From NCBI GenBank assembly GCA_018907035.1, contig JACCIC010000015.1:5348501-5412500 (forward strand): a stretch of DNA of 64,000 bases. The letters are read 5' to 3'. The translations under genes were made by a program, and so were the position numbers. Below the pieces are notes generated by a model. That model saw nothing but the letters and a program-made list of their open reading frames with translations. It was not told where the DNA came from and did not search any database. Positions 24,981 to 36,129 of this stretch are shown in pieces (position 1 is the stretch's first letter; each line of letters begins with the position of its first letter). The stretch is from Sycobia sp. Sy_11. Its lineage: Eukaryota > Arthropoda > Insecta > Hymenoptera > Epichrysomallidae.

Positions 24981-26749
24981 CAGTTCGTTCGACGAAGATT
25001 AAATTCGTTTGCTTGAAATGAGGAGAAATAGGAGCTTAGATTTTGGGGTAGCTTCGCAACATTGATATAATAGTAGCTGATAATGGACTAATTGGCACTC
25101 TCGTCTCGGCTCTGAAGCCGAGAAAATTATCTGACCGATAGCTGGCTTCTGTAGAAAATTCTTTTTGTAAAAATTCTGAAAAACTGATACAGGCTTTTGC
25201 GTACGCGCGCGGAGTATTTTATTTGATCTAGTGTTATTGAACACCCGATTATCGTTATAAAATGCATTTGGCATTTACTTTATTTAATACATTTTGATAT
25301 TTTTTTATAATTACTAAGATAGATCCTAAAAGGATTATTATAGGAACTACAATAGCATTTTTAATTTTTAAAATTCTATGTAAACATTATTAATTAAAAT
25401 AATAAAATTGTTAACCGATAAACATTATGTATTATAGAAAGTTTTATCAATACCACTGATGTATGGATTATTTGAGCTAATTCATCCACTATTTAATTGA
25501 ATTTTAGAAATAACTAAAGTGTATGAAACAAAATAAATAAAAGTTTGATAAATAATTAAAAATAATCTTGTCAATAACACGGTTTAAGGTTTTTTCAAAA
25601 TCAAAATTAGCTTGTTGAAAAAACATAATGTAAACTATTACGAAAAAAATGAAATTTAAAAAATACTTTATTACTATTTAAGCAATTATTGGAAATTTTT
25701 ATATTTAATCCAGGACCAGCTACTTACGTGGCGGTAGATTTCGAAAAACTGCCAGCATTTTTGTTTTAACGGGTTGTCAACTAATTTTTTTTCCAATCGA
25801 GTAAAAAATACTCCGTTCTCAATAATATAATCTAGATGCAAGACATTATTGCAAATTTTAGTTATTAATTTCTAGTTATTAATATTAATATCTTTCAGTC
25901 AATTTATTTACATTACTAAACAGTTTCAAATAAATTTGTGCAGCCATGTCAAAATGAGAACGTTCCATAAGAACAAATTATAAATAAAATTGGAAAAACG
26001 TTCTCGTTTCTACACTATTGGACAAATTTGTTAAAACATTCGCAACAATGTAGATTAGACGTAGATAAAAAACATAATTAATTAAAATTTTCAATAATTT
26101 CATCCTCAGATGTCATATTATTGAAAACGCAGTGTTTTTTGCTCTACCGATAAAAAATGACTTTTATCATTTTTCTTTTAAATTCGTAATTTTCGAGATA
26201 TTTTCCTCTACAGAAATTTTTTGCATTTTAAATACATTTGAAAAATATTGAACAGAAATTAGTTTTTCTTAATAACTTTCTTATGTAAATTTACATTGAA
26301 CAATATCGATTTTTAATGACCCGAGCTGTCACGTTTCAGATTTGCTTATACGAACAATTATGTATTTGTGAAAATCGCTATTGTAAATAAGATCGAAACA
26401 GAAGTATTTATTCTTCTAAGACTAAAATAGGTTTATTTATTTACAAATTAAATACAAAATACTCGACCAATCGTACGTCTGATAAACGCTTATAAAAGCA
26501 ATAAGTACTTTCAGTTTCATCGTGCTATGCAAATATTACGCTCTCTTTGTACCCTGAAAAGTAAAGGCATGCATGGGAAATGATCGCAACTTTTTAAAAC
26601 GAGTATACCCTTATGCGCGTATAATGTTAAAATAAAACTAATAAATTGGGGGTGGGGGTAGGGTGGATACGTCAACGTTCGCTTTATTGCCAATACATGT
26701 ATTGTCAACTGGGAATTTTTTTCCCTCTGTGCCTCCTACGGCTGAAAGT
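24981..26749. other. AT-rich non-coding DNA
   Basis: Nothing recognised; long AT-rich stretch with scattered short open frames. Confidence 0.5.
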
Positions 26750-27035
26750 GCTTTTTATCATCCGTCTCCTCTCGCCCAGCGCCGTGCGAAATAAGTGGAA
26801 ATAAGTGAAGAGCCCGCTCGTATGGGGGAGGGGGATGGAATGGAAATGTCGGCCGGGCTATTATTTGCGGAGAATGATATAAAAATAGAAAAACGCAACG
26901 AGCCGGCGGCGGGGAGGGAACGGACGGTTGGGGGGGGGAGGGTGAAAGGTCGCTGTTAGCTGCACCTGAGAAATATTATTAAAGCTCGTCCCATTACCCA
27001 GCGGAATTGCAGGCGTGAAATGCAAAAAGATTCGG

Positions 27036-27068
<33 letters not shown>

Positions 27069-27250
27069 TGGTCACAGCCAATATACAAAAAGCAGACGCC
27101 CGCCTTTTGCCGAGCTTTTCACTACGGGGTCGCCCTCCCCCCTCCCCCCCACCCTCGAGGCCGAAAAAGGGAATGGAGAATTACAATAAAAGCGGAGACA
27201 ACCGTACAAAGGAGCTCGGCCAGCCTTCTTCTCGACTTTTCTCGGCTTTC
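26750..27250. promoter_or_regulatory. GC/CpG-rich island 7
   Basis: G-runs (26930-26938), (CT)n (27036-27068) and C-runs (27136-27149). The open frames on both strands are repeat-driven. Confidence 0.45.
27036..27068. repeat. (CT)n microsatellite
   Basis: About sixteen units. Confidence 0.9.
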
Positions 27251-28883
27251 AATTTGCTTTCAACTTTTTACACGTTGTATTTCTAATTGACATCTTTTAT
27301 CGGGCTAATTGGCTGATATTCATCATCAAAATAAACTAGGTATCGTTAAATTATCCAGTTACTAAACTTCATTTAGACATCACGCGCACTTGAATCATCC
27401 ACGTGTACTTTAACCATTACGATCGCGTATAATCGGAATAAAATACTACAGAAAAAAAGTTATTCTCAAATTACAGGAAAAAACTTCTCTGCTACTTCGA
27501 CCAGTGGATGTATGAAAATAGCTCGATGGATGCTTCCATCCTCCGAGTAAATTAGGAGATGCAGTTCAAGGTAGTTGGACGGAACTTCTGGTTTATCAGA
27601 CGTCGCGGCCGCGCGTAACAAAACCTCATTGGCGAGCCGGCAATCGTGTACGGCCTGGGGGAGGGGGAGGAGGAAGTTCCAACTCAAGTAAACAAGACCC
27701 ATCAATCAGTCGATGAGGTTATATAAAGTACAATCAATCACATCTCGGTCTACGTGATCGCGGAGGTTCGAGTTTTAAACCCGTGTATCACGTTGGTATT
27801 ATGCTGTAGAAAATCTTTAGTACTAATTATTGCACTCTTAGTCGCGTGGCAACTGGAAATTTTGTTAAACGGTTTGGAACATCCAAATAATATATTATGT
27901 TATGAATTTCCGTATCCATTAAAGCGGTTCTTTTTCTAAGTGAAACCAATTGAGCTGAAAAGCCTTATTTACTTCTTTTGAGAATTTAATGTTACTTTTC
28001 CACTTTCTAAGGTAGATAAACGTATCCTATTGGAAAGATAACATTGGACCTACGCATGATCTGGAAAGCAAAGATGAAGGTTTACTTTAAGATCGCTGAT
28101 TCTCTAGTTCTCTTGGAAAAGATGGACATAAGTGTGTATCTATCAGTTTTTCTAATTAGGATATTTCAAGTGATTTTTACATTAAACAATTACAACATGA
28201 ATTATCCAAAAATCTCACCAGAATCTCCGTAATAATCTCGTTTTTCCAACCAAAATTCTTGCCTGCAAATAACATTGTTTTTCTTCGTGTAAGGACGAAA
28301 TTGGTAATCGTGAGATTTTCTTTACTATCCAATATCTGATTTTGAAAGCATACGCGTATAATTTTGTCAATTTTAACAGACGCAAAGATTCGTCAGGCAC
28401 TGTTTGTACAACGTCCCCGAAAAAAATTTGGTAGGCGATGATAAAACTCGCGTCCCGCTGATAATCCGTTATAATTTCTAAGAATAGTTTTGTAAATATT
28501 TCCTTCGTTTCCTACAGAAAGGTAATAAATACGCCCAAAGAATAGTTTTGTGTCTCGTCTGTTTCGGAAATCAATGAAGGATAAAGATAGATGTACTCTT
28601 CCGCTTAAAATGTTCCATTCTTCTGTTTTCTCTTTATCCGTGAATTTCCATCTTGTTGTTCGTTAGCATTTATTCAGCTGCTTTATTATGTACAGTATTA
28701 TTACACTAATGTGATGAACTAGTATCAGAAAGACTTTTGTCTCATTGGATGATTACATAATAATGTTTATACATCATGCGGGTACGGCGAAGAAAAATTT
28801 TAAATATTAGAATTTTATAATTGCATTGTGACTTAAAATAAATGAAGTATTTCCCTCAACTGTCTTATTACAAAAGTCTAAAA
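27251..28883. other. Non-coding DNA downstream of the protease homologue
   Basis: Less AT-biased than most spacers, with a small GC patch at 27590-27690. A 79-codon minus-strand frame (27466-27705) crosses that patch but matches nothing I know. Confidence 0.45.
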
Positions 28884-28889
28884 TTTATT
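28884..28889 (-). terminator. Candidate polyadenylation signal of the protease homologue
   Basis: TTTATT on the plus strand reads AATAAA on the minus strand, about 160 bases after the TAG stop. Its position suits a 3' end signal, but such hexamers are common in AT-rich DNA. Confidence 0.35.
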
Positions 28890-29049
28890 AGTTCTTTTTT
28901 TTTTTAATCACTAGTGATTTTTTTTTTCGTATACATCAAAATTCCTTTACAGTCGAGCTTACGGTTCAATTATAAAGCCTAGGTGCATTATGCCCTCTTT
29001 TTTTTAAATACAATTTATATACTTCTCAGAATAATGTTAATATCCAAAT

Positions 29050-29286
29050 CTAAAATACTTTCTGATATTTTGGCATTCCAAGTATCTCGTTCGTTTTCAA
29101 TACGTGCGGTCGATTTGGGATAGCCAAATGTTCCATCTTTCCTTGCATAACGCCTTCTATGAAACTCACATGAGGTGACACTTTGGTGTATAAAGCACCC
29201 TTGATAGAGTCGTCGCATTCTGGAGAAAGTTTGCTTGCGATCCCAATAACAAGATTATTGAAGAAAAGCGGATTGCCAATGTCCAA
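29050..29286 (-). CDS. Serine protease homologue, exon 4 (degenerate active-site loop, C-terminal tail)
   Basis: The acceptor TTGCAG ends at 29287. The exon opens with LDIGNPL, so Gly193, Ser195 and Gly197 of the oxyanion/nucleophile loop are Leu, Ile and Asn, while Asp194 and Pro198 are kept. VIGIAS, Cys258 and ALYTKVSPHVSFIEGV follow, which are normal family features ending in the C-terminal helix. About 30 extra residues run past the usual end to a TAG at 29050-29052. Confidence 0.88.
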   Translation of the reverse strand: MDIGNPLFFNNLVIGIASKLSPECDDSIKGALYTKVSPHVSFIEGVMQGKMEHLAIPNRPHVLKTNEILGMPKYQKVF

Positions 29287-32200
29287 CTGCAACGAGAAAT
29301 TATAATCAATTATATAATTCATGGCAAAAAAAGAGAAAATTCTTTCGAACATAATTTACGCAACTTTTCTAAAGCTTACGATTTCTATACATAATTTTTT
29401 TTTTTTTTTTTTAATATTTAATCGTTAGCACAGTAACAAACAAAATTACTCCATTGATTATTTTTCCTTTTAAGCCACAGTTTTTCTGAAAATATTTCGA
29501 ACAGTTAAAGTACTTGCACTGCGTACGAATGTTACTGTACGGAAGGTGGTATAATTCTTTTGTTTTTTCTCTTATAACGATTTTTACTTTTGGTTTACAT
29601 TATACTATAATCCGAGTTATTGATTAATGAAGATCAAAAGCATGCTACTGTATATATTTATATATTTTTTCATAAATATAGCCAAGATATCAATTATGAA
29701 CGATTGTTATAATGAAAGTATACGGAGCTTGTGAAAAATTGAAGAGGAAAGCACTGAATTTATATGAGTAAATTCATCAAACCTACTCACCGTGCAAATG
29801 CCCCACTTTTTGTTCGAGAACAATCTTGCCATAATGCCACACATTTGTTTATCGGTGTTTACATCACGATGGTCCTTTTTGCACTTTCTGTCAGTACTGA
29901 TCTTAATCAATCCGTATCTGAGCATGAAGTCAGTCTGTCCGTAATTAGTATCGGTTTCATCGCCATAAGGATCGTAACCAGGAAAAACCGCGTTATATCC
30001 ATATCCGGATACGTATGCCGTTTCCTCAGCAAATTGCTGTCCATATACTGGTAGATCGACTGAAGTCACGTGGAAATGTATCAGAAATTCTTGAAGGGAT
30101 CCGTCCAGCTGCAGTGCAAGAATGTATAAAATTAAAATGTTCTTCAAATATTGTATGATCGTTCAGAAACTAAATATGAAAAACTATGCCCCCTTGCCCA
30201 ATAGCGACATTCGAAATAATCAGTGTCATAATGTTCACAAAAAAAAAAAAAACAATTCGCATAATAACCTTAATTCATAGAAAATGCGATAAATTACAAT
30301 AACCATCTAAAATATTGACAATGCGGCAACCTCTTCATTGTTCTTTAGAAATGATTTTTATTATCTGTCTCAGCAGGCGATGTATCGAGGGTAAAATGTA
30401 TGCAAACATTTTACGTACACTTTAAGTACACTTTACGCACACTTAATACTATTGAGGCAATGGATAATAGTTACATAAACTATTTCTCGCAATTAGTACG
30501 ATTATTCATCGTCTCCATATTAATTTTAAGTTTCTCTCTGTACAATTTTCCTTGGCAAAAAAAAAATAAAAGGAATTGTATTCTAACACAAATGTACTTA
30601 TTTCAATTACAATAGATGTACGTAATTATATATATTGCCGCGGCGCGAGTTAAACCGATCAACGCCTTCTCTGAGTTTTTTCCAGATCGTTGCACGCTAC
30701 CCCCTCCCTCCCCCACTTACACTCTCTCTGTCTAACCTACAGAATTTGTATTGATCTGTCCGTAATCTGCTGCGTAAATTCCGGTTTTCTCGCAGAAGTA
30801 AATGCGCCCACATCTAATCGAAAAGTGCAACAAAAGAAAATAGATATCACAATTTGCGTCCGAAGATTAACTAAAAAAATATACGAGCGCCATCGATACG
30901 AAAACTCAAGCACTCTTCTGCAGCGATTAATACATTTCTTAGCGGTCAATTTATTTAAGATTATTTCTGGAATTTTTTTACGGGTTTTATTTTTAGATTG
31001 ATTTAATAGAATTTCCCGAAGGGATTAGTTGTTCTCGCATTTTGATCGCTGTAGCTGATTAGATACATATACATCTATATATGATTATTATAGATTTATA
31101 AATAAAATTTATAAATATTTTTATAATTATTTAATATTTCAATTACATTTCTAATTATTACTCTGGAATCATTCGCAATTATATTATAAATATATATGTT
31201 TTAAATAAATTTTTGTTCTAAAAATATTATTACGCTACACTTGCGGAAATTAATATAGTCGATCACACACGCGCGTTGTCGCAAGCGCTGCGCTCGTTCG
31301 ATAATCCCCTACTTTCCGCACATGTAGCGTAATGTACCATTATAATTATACATTTCATTAATTATATTTTAATCCAAGAATGCCCTTCAAATTGGACAAA
31401 AAAAAAAAAAACATTCATTAATAATCGAAAGATCGGTAAAATTGAAACTTACATTTTCTGTTATTACTAAAGGTATAAGCATTTTTTAAAAATGCGCTTG
31501 TACCGGGAATTTTACTTTTTGAAAAAGCATTAATGCGAAAATCGGAAACTTTTCTAACGGTTCCTTTTCACGATATTATTAAAGTAATTTACAAGTGCGA
31601 AAAATAATATGGGGTCAGGCTGAATAAAGGTGTGCAATATAATATGACACTAGGCATAAGTTAGCACTCGTCTGATTTTCGCGTATCTATAAAGCCAACT
31701 TAATTAATTAATTTTAACTCATTTCTGATGGCGAACTATTGTCAATGCAGATTCGCCAATGCTCAACCGTACTGACCCTGAGTACTGCTAGATCATTTTC
31801 GTATATAATCGGATGCTCGGCCGGTAGATAAATCGACTCGACGCCTATAATGGCGGATTCGTCCGTGTCCATGGCATTTGTACTGTGAACGCCAATCGAG
31901 AACGTGTACGGCCTCAAAGAGTCGCCGTCCCAGACGCACTGAGCCGACGTCAGTATGAATTGGATGCCAATGACAACACCGCCGCCGATTATTATACGCC
32001 CGTTCGAGACGTTGTGCTTGCCGAAAATAATAGCCTGGTATCGGAAATCTTTTTGCTCCGTGTCTATGCCACCGACAATGCTCTCCGGATTTAAAGCTGA
32101 AACCGAGAATTATAACGGCAATTTTAATTTACAATTTAATTAATCGCAATAAACTTCGTATTTATTATAACGATTTCTCTTGTGCTATTCATTTTTTGGA

Positions 32201-32439
32201 ACGATTGAATGCAACAATTAGGTGGCATAAGATGTAATATGTCGTGTGTAAATAATTGTGAAACTTTATATGTGATCTTTAGACCTCTTATATCTTCGTA
32301 AGATAAAAATCTAAAACATATATAATCAATTATGTTTTGAAACTGCTCACCTTGAAACAATACATATCATATATTATATTATGTTATATAAGATACTAGA
32401 ATATATAATATAATATAATATAATATAATATAATATAAC

Positions 32440-32488
<49 letters not shown>

Positions 32489-33789
32489 GTGTGTGTGTGT
32501 AATATAATATTATTATTTTATATCGACTTATTATATAATAATATTGCGAGCTAAAATTTTTCATTTTTTAACTTTTAGTAAGTTTTACAATACACTTTCG
32601 TCTTATCAGCAGAGAAAGTTACAAGCAAAAAATTTTTCATTTGTTTTTCCATCTTTTACACATTCTTTAGCAAGGCGAAAAATGTAAACAACGGTAACAA
32701 AAGTCATGAATTAGAAGGCATCGTTAAACATTAAAATTTTAGGTTAACGAGGTCATAAGAGATATATAATGCGCGACAACGGTAAGATTTTACTTATGTT
32801 ATATCCGTATTCTTATCATATGAATTTCATTTCACTAAAAGTACCAAAACATCAAAGTATTTCTAAAATACATTTTGTGCGATAACGAAATATTAAAAAT
32901 AGATTTTATAATTTTGAAATATATTTTGAAATGTTTTTTATATAATTAATATTTCTTTGAAATAGTTTTTATAATGCTTCACATGGCATAACGTATTTTT
33001 CGAACGTTTTAATATATTTTTATTAAATACGAGGCATTCTATATTTCTAAACAAAAGTCCAGTTATCAACGGGAATGTAAGAAAGCTTCGTATCATTTTC
33101 ATCGAATTCGAAAAATAATAGCCGTTCTTCAATGATCCTCACGCTGTTAGAAGTTGACTTTTTAGATACTATATAATGACAAAAATATGTAAACGATATT
33201 GAGAAACGACGAAGAACATTTGACACCTACCCCATAATATCTTTTATTGATATATTTCAGAGTAATAAATAGTTGTAAAATATTTTTCACAATGTTTTAA
33301 AGCCTAGAAAATATTAAAAAACAAAAATGTTTGAAAATATTTATTTCCGGCGTATTTGAGAAAAATACTTCACAAATCTGTTTAAAAAAAATTAGATAAT
33401 AATTCTAATAGTATTCGTAAAACATTATAAAATAATAGTTTTGAAATAATTCAAACTGTTTTTTAAAAATATTTTATAAACTCTTCATTGAAACATGTTA
33501 TTGAAATATATTGTAAAAAGCATTAAAAATATTTTTTGAAAATAAATCAAAATATGCCTATTGAGTCGATTTAGCGACTGATCCGAAGTCATTAATTTTT
33601 TGCTAAATTATAATTTCATTTTTCTTGGCACCTCAAACTACCTATTTCCAGTATTACGAAATATTGTTTGAAATCGCCGTATAAATTAATAGATCACATT
33701 TTACTATAAGTACATGTAAACTTACCATGAGCAGCAGAATAAATAATGCTAATGAGAAAGGAGAATAAAAAAATGTTGAAGCGATACAT
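29050..33789 (-). CDS. Secreted serine protease homologue (S1 family, catalytically dead), four exons
   Basis: Joining exons 33726-33789, 31777-32096, 29791-30108 and 29050-29286 (minus strand) gives 312 codons with GT-AG borders and matching phases. Residues 1-20 form a hydrophobic signal peptide. The mature-like start IVGG is at 28-31, then TSAQC (about 71-75), the Asp102 motif NDLAVLR (122-128), Cys204, Cys218, Cys233 and Cys258, and LDIGNPL (235-241) in place of GDSGGPL. Chymotrypsin-family alignment puts Gln74 at His57, keeps Asp123 as Asp102, and puts Ile237 at Ser195. Ser27 precedes IVGG instead of Arg/Lys, and the Cys42 equivalent is missing, leaving Cys75 unpaired. There is no clip domain. 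Such homologues are usually secreted cofactors, regulators, or venom or seminal proteins; the role here is unknown. The ATG context (CCCAAAATG) is good. The frame is unbroken, so it looks like a maintained gene and not a pseudogene. Splice sites are read by eye. Confidence 0.88.
29287..29790 (-). other. Intron 3 of the protease homologue
   Basis: A 504-base GTGAGT...TTGCAG intron, AT-rich, with a poly-T run near 29397-29411. Nothing else was seen. Confidence 0.75.
29791..30108 (-). CDS. Serine protease homologue, exon 3 (middle of the protease domain)
   Basis: The acceptor CAG is at 30111-30109 and the donor GTGAGT at 29790-29785; both borders are phase 0. The 106 codons continue the LRL...VDLP strand, include VSGYGY where the family has xxGWG, and supply Cys204, Cys218 (QMCG) and Cys233 (WGIC). 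These match the Cys168, Cys182 and Cys191 positions. A Tyr/Asp/Gly-rich loop at about 160-186 is longer than in trypsin. Confidence 0.87.
30109..31776 (-). other. Intron 2 of the protease homologue
   Basis: A GTCAGT...CTGCAG intron of 1668 bases. It holds a small GC-richer patch with CT/CCC runs (about 30637-30740) and a 105-base inverted-repeat element (31229-31333). No exon was seen. Confidence 0.75.
31229..31333. repeat. 105-base inverted-repeat element in intron 2
   Basis: ATTACGCTACACTTGCGGAA at 31229 is mirrored by TTCCGCACATGTAGCGTAAT ending at 31333, with two mismatches. The interior is GC-rich (CACACGCGCGTTGTCGCAAG). TA lies near both ends, as in small Tc1/mariner-type MITEs. Confidence 0.7.
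31777..32096 (-). CDS. Serine protease homologue, exon 2 (IVGG start, His57 and Asp102 regions)
   Basis: The acceptor TTTCAG is at 32097-32102 and the donor GTCAGT at 31776-31771 (phase 0). The exon encodes the mature N-terminus (SIVGGID), the beta-strand leading to ILTSAQCV, where the family normally has LTAAHC, and the conserved ENDLAVLR segment holding the Asp102 equivalent. The His to Gln change comes from a CAG codon in clean sequence. Confidence 0.88.
32097..33725 (-). other. Intron 1 of the protease homologue
   Basis: A GTAAG...TTTCAG intron of 1629 bases. It is AT-rich, with a compound TATAA/(AT)/(GT) microsatellite at 32401-32500 and many loose AAATATTT-like words at 32860-33560. 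No coding segment was seen. Confidence 0.75.
32401..32500. repeat. Compound (TAATA)/(AT)/(GT) microsatellite
   Basis: TAATA units, then about twenty AT units, then GT units, within intron 1. Confidence 0.95.
33726..33789 (-). CDS. Serine protease homologue, exon 1 (signal peptide)
   Basis: This exon encodes 21 residues plus one base. It begins MYRFNIFLFS and continues as a hydrophobic core ending near SAAH, a typical cleavable signal peptide. It ends CATG before a GTAAG donor at 33725-33721, leaving phase 1. The next exon supplies CT to complete an Ala codon. It is too short to stand out alone; it was recognised by its signal peptide and matching phase. Confidence 0.8.
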
Positions 33790-33874
33790 TTTGGGAACTT
33801 TTATGTGAAAAATCCAATTTCACTTAGCGCTTGCTTCAGCGGCACGCAATAGTCTTGCAAGATGATAAAATTCG

Positions 33875-33882
33875 ATATATAT
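33875..33882 (-). promoter_or_regulatory. Candidate TATA box of the protease homologue
   Basis: GATATATATC lies about 86 bases before the ATG on the minus strand. If used, transcription would start near 33848-33852 and leave a 5' leader of about 60 bases. The call rests on position and motif only. Confidence 0.25.
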
Positions 33883-35523
33883 CTTAAATTATCGATATTA
33901 TTATTAGATAAACTTATTTTTAAATCACTTTATGCTTGTTCAAACAGAGCGGGATAGAATTAATTATATAGAGGAAGCTTCAAATAATATTTTACACATT
34001 ATGCACGAATTTTCTTCGTCTAATTTAATGACTTCAGATACGAATTGTTAAGTTAAATTTATCACTCGCTTTTTCCGGTGATCAGGTTATAAGGCTACTT
34101 TTAAAATTATAGCAGATATGTTATTTAACACCACGGATAAACAAAAATATTTTTCCTCGTATAAAATACATATTTTCTTCTTTATGGTATCGAAACATTA
34201 TTATCTAAATTATTCTAAATTTCTATATATTTTTTCTCTTGCTGTTTTTATAGGGCACATGAAATTTATCTAGTCTTTATTTTTCATTATATAATAAACT
34301 AAAAATTCTTAAGAAACTATTGTAGCATCCGGATACAATCCAAAGCTACGGGAATATTTAATTGATCACAGAAAGATATTTTAAGCCTACGATTTCCCGT
34401 AATAGCTCGGCAAGTTCTTCTCATTGCTTAATGTTTCAATTAGGGATTATAGGAGAGATTATTCTAGCCTCTATTTTTCGCAGGCTCCGGTCCAAATTGG
34501 TCACAGGCCCAATAAACCTGTTCCCAGGACTTTTAGATGTGTATCGTGTAATGAAAAAATAATATTAATAGAGCATACGCGGTTCTAGCTTAAGGAACCC
34601 AGCAACTTCCTCGGATATGGCATGGTTGAAAAAGTGGTGGAGGAAAAATGAAAAGATAAAATCGAAATATCTTTATTTTACTTACATTTTGTTTAAAAAT
34701 TTTTTTTCCTTCCAACCGAACCAAGATTGTCGTTCGTACATGCTTAATACTTTTACGATAAAATCCTCATTTGGTTCTATTTATTTATCTAAATATATAA
34801 ATAAGAAGTATAAAAATACATGCAAAAATAATAAGAAACTTTTAATTTTATTTCCCTGATAATTTTAAAAACAAATAATTATTTCATCTTTCATTTTTTT
34901 AATACGTATCTACAAGTCCAAAGTAATCAAACGTAAATTTTATTTAATTAGTTTATCAACTTGAAACTCATTTAACAAATAAAATAAGTTATCGAAACTT
35001 CGTTGAGTATCAGTTCACGCGTGTCGTGCGACGCGCCGGCTGAACTCGTTGCCCGAAAGTAAGGAGACTTGAAGGACGATCTGCTGTCAGGTCACGTTCA
35101 GCAAATTCTAGGAAATTCGTCGCGCAAAACACAACTGGATCTCAATGCAATTTATTTATTTATTTTTTTTCATTTTCGAGATTTATTATTTTTCTTCTAT
35201 TGTCCAATTTATATATTTTTCTTTTACTTTTCCTTTGTTCTTTTTTTTCCCCCAAATATTATCAACTGCGTGTTTTCTTCCCAGTGATTTATTGAATTTT
35301 CTTTATTAATTGAATCCATAAGCCGGTTATTAAGGTAATTACATAAGTGATGAACAAATGCTGTTAGCTTACAAGGAGTGGAGAGTTGATACTGAAATAT
35401 CGTATTTCATTGTTTGCTAATTTCATTGGAATAATAAGATAATGTAACGGCGTGGATACGAATAACGGCGAATAATCTGTCGAATGATTCCTAAATAATA
35501 ATATGAGCAGATATGACAGTATT
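33883..35523. other. AT-rich non-coding DNA upstream of the protease homologue
   Basis: Candidate 5' flanking region of the minus-strand gene. A GC-richer segment at 34325-34620 is unassigned. No gene was recognised. Confidence 0.5.
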
Positions 35524-35640
35524 ATTCTTTTTTTTTCATGTTATGTAACATCGCTCTATTTATGTTAATCAGCGACGGAAGCGAATGTAAATTTTTATAG
35601 AATTGTTATGTCGATCGACCGAGATCGTCACTGAACATCA
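35524..35640 (-). mobile_element. tRNA-derived SINE, copy B (diverged, 5'-truncated)
   Basis: The plus strand reads a T run, then ATGTTATGTAACATCGCTCT and ATTTATG, then AGCGACGGA and GTAAATTTTTA. It aligns with the tail and body of copy A (ATGTTATTTAACGTCGCTCT) in the same orientation, with one internal deletion of about 40 bases. Similarity fades near the tRNA-like head (about 35625-35640). Confidence 0.65.
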
Positions 35641-36129
35641 CTTGCGAGGGTTAAATAAAAATTCAACCTTAAAACATTAAAATTTGTAATAACAGTTTTT
35701 TTTACCATTTTCTCATTATTACATCAGATCAAAATTGATATCTGGAGGAGCGAAATACTTTTAGAAAATCTTGGTAAATCCACGCCTCTTGAAAAGGTAG
35801 CCAAATACTTCTGGCTTCTAGGCTATATTTATCCATTCAAAAGCGAGATCACGATGTCGTTATGCAAAGTATAGCAACGAAAAATTCGAGGATAATTTAA
35901 ACAAAATAAACGTCATTTGTGATTTTTAAAAATCGACATACGTCAGTACGATTTTTTTGCGGATCGAATAGTGTAATTTGCGCGCTCGAAAAGTTTCTGG
36001 AATTATCTTGATAGCTTACTTTTTGACGCAGTATTGATAATCGTGACCGCCGGTCATCCAACGTAATTAATGGTTAACACAACGCTTGCCATTCAAAGGA
36101 GAACCGCAGTTTTCTAAATAGAAGAAGAC
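35641..36129. other. Non-coding DNA, possibly outer mariner remnant
   Basis: Lies where the transposase C-terminus and 3' TIR of the 36.1-37.0 kb mariner fossil would be, but no motif could be confirmed. Confidence 0.35.

Noticed and set aside
27466..27705. 79-codon minus-strand frame with mixed composition
   Set aside because: No known family, no partner exon, and it spans a G-run patch. Chance is likely.
29764..30054. Plus-strand 96-codon frame
   Set aside because: Antisense shadow of protease homologue exon 3.
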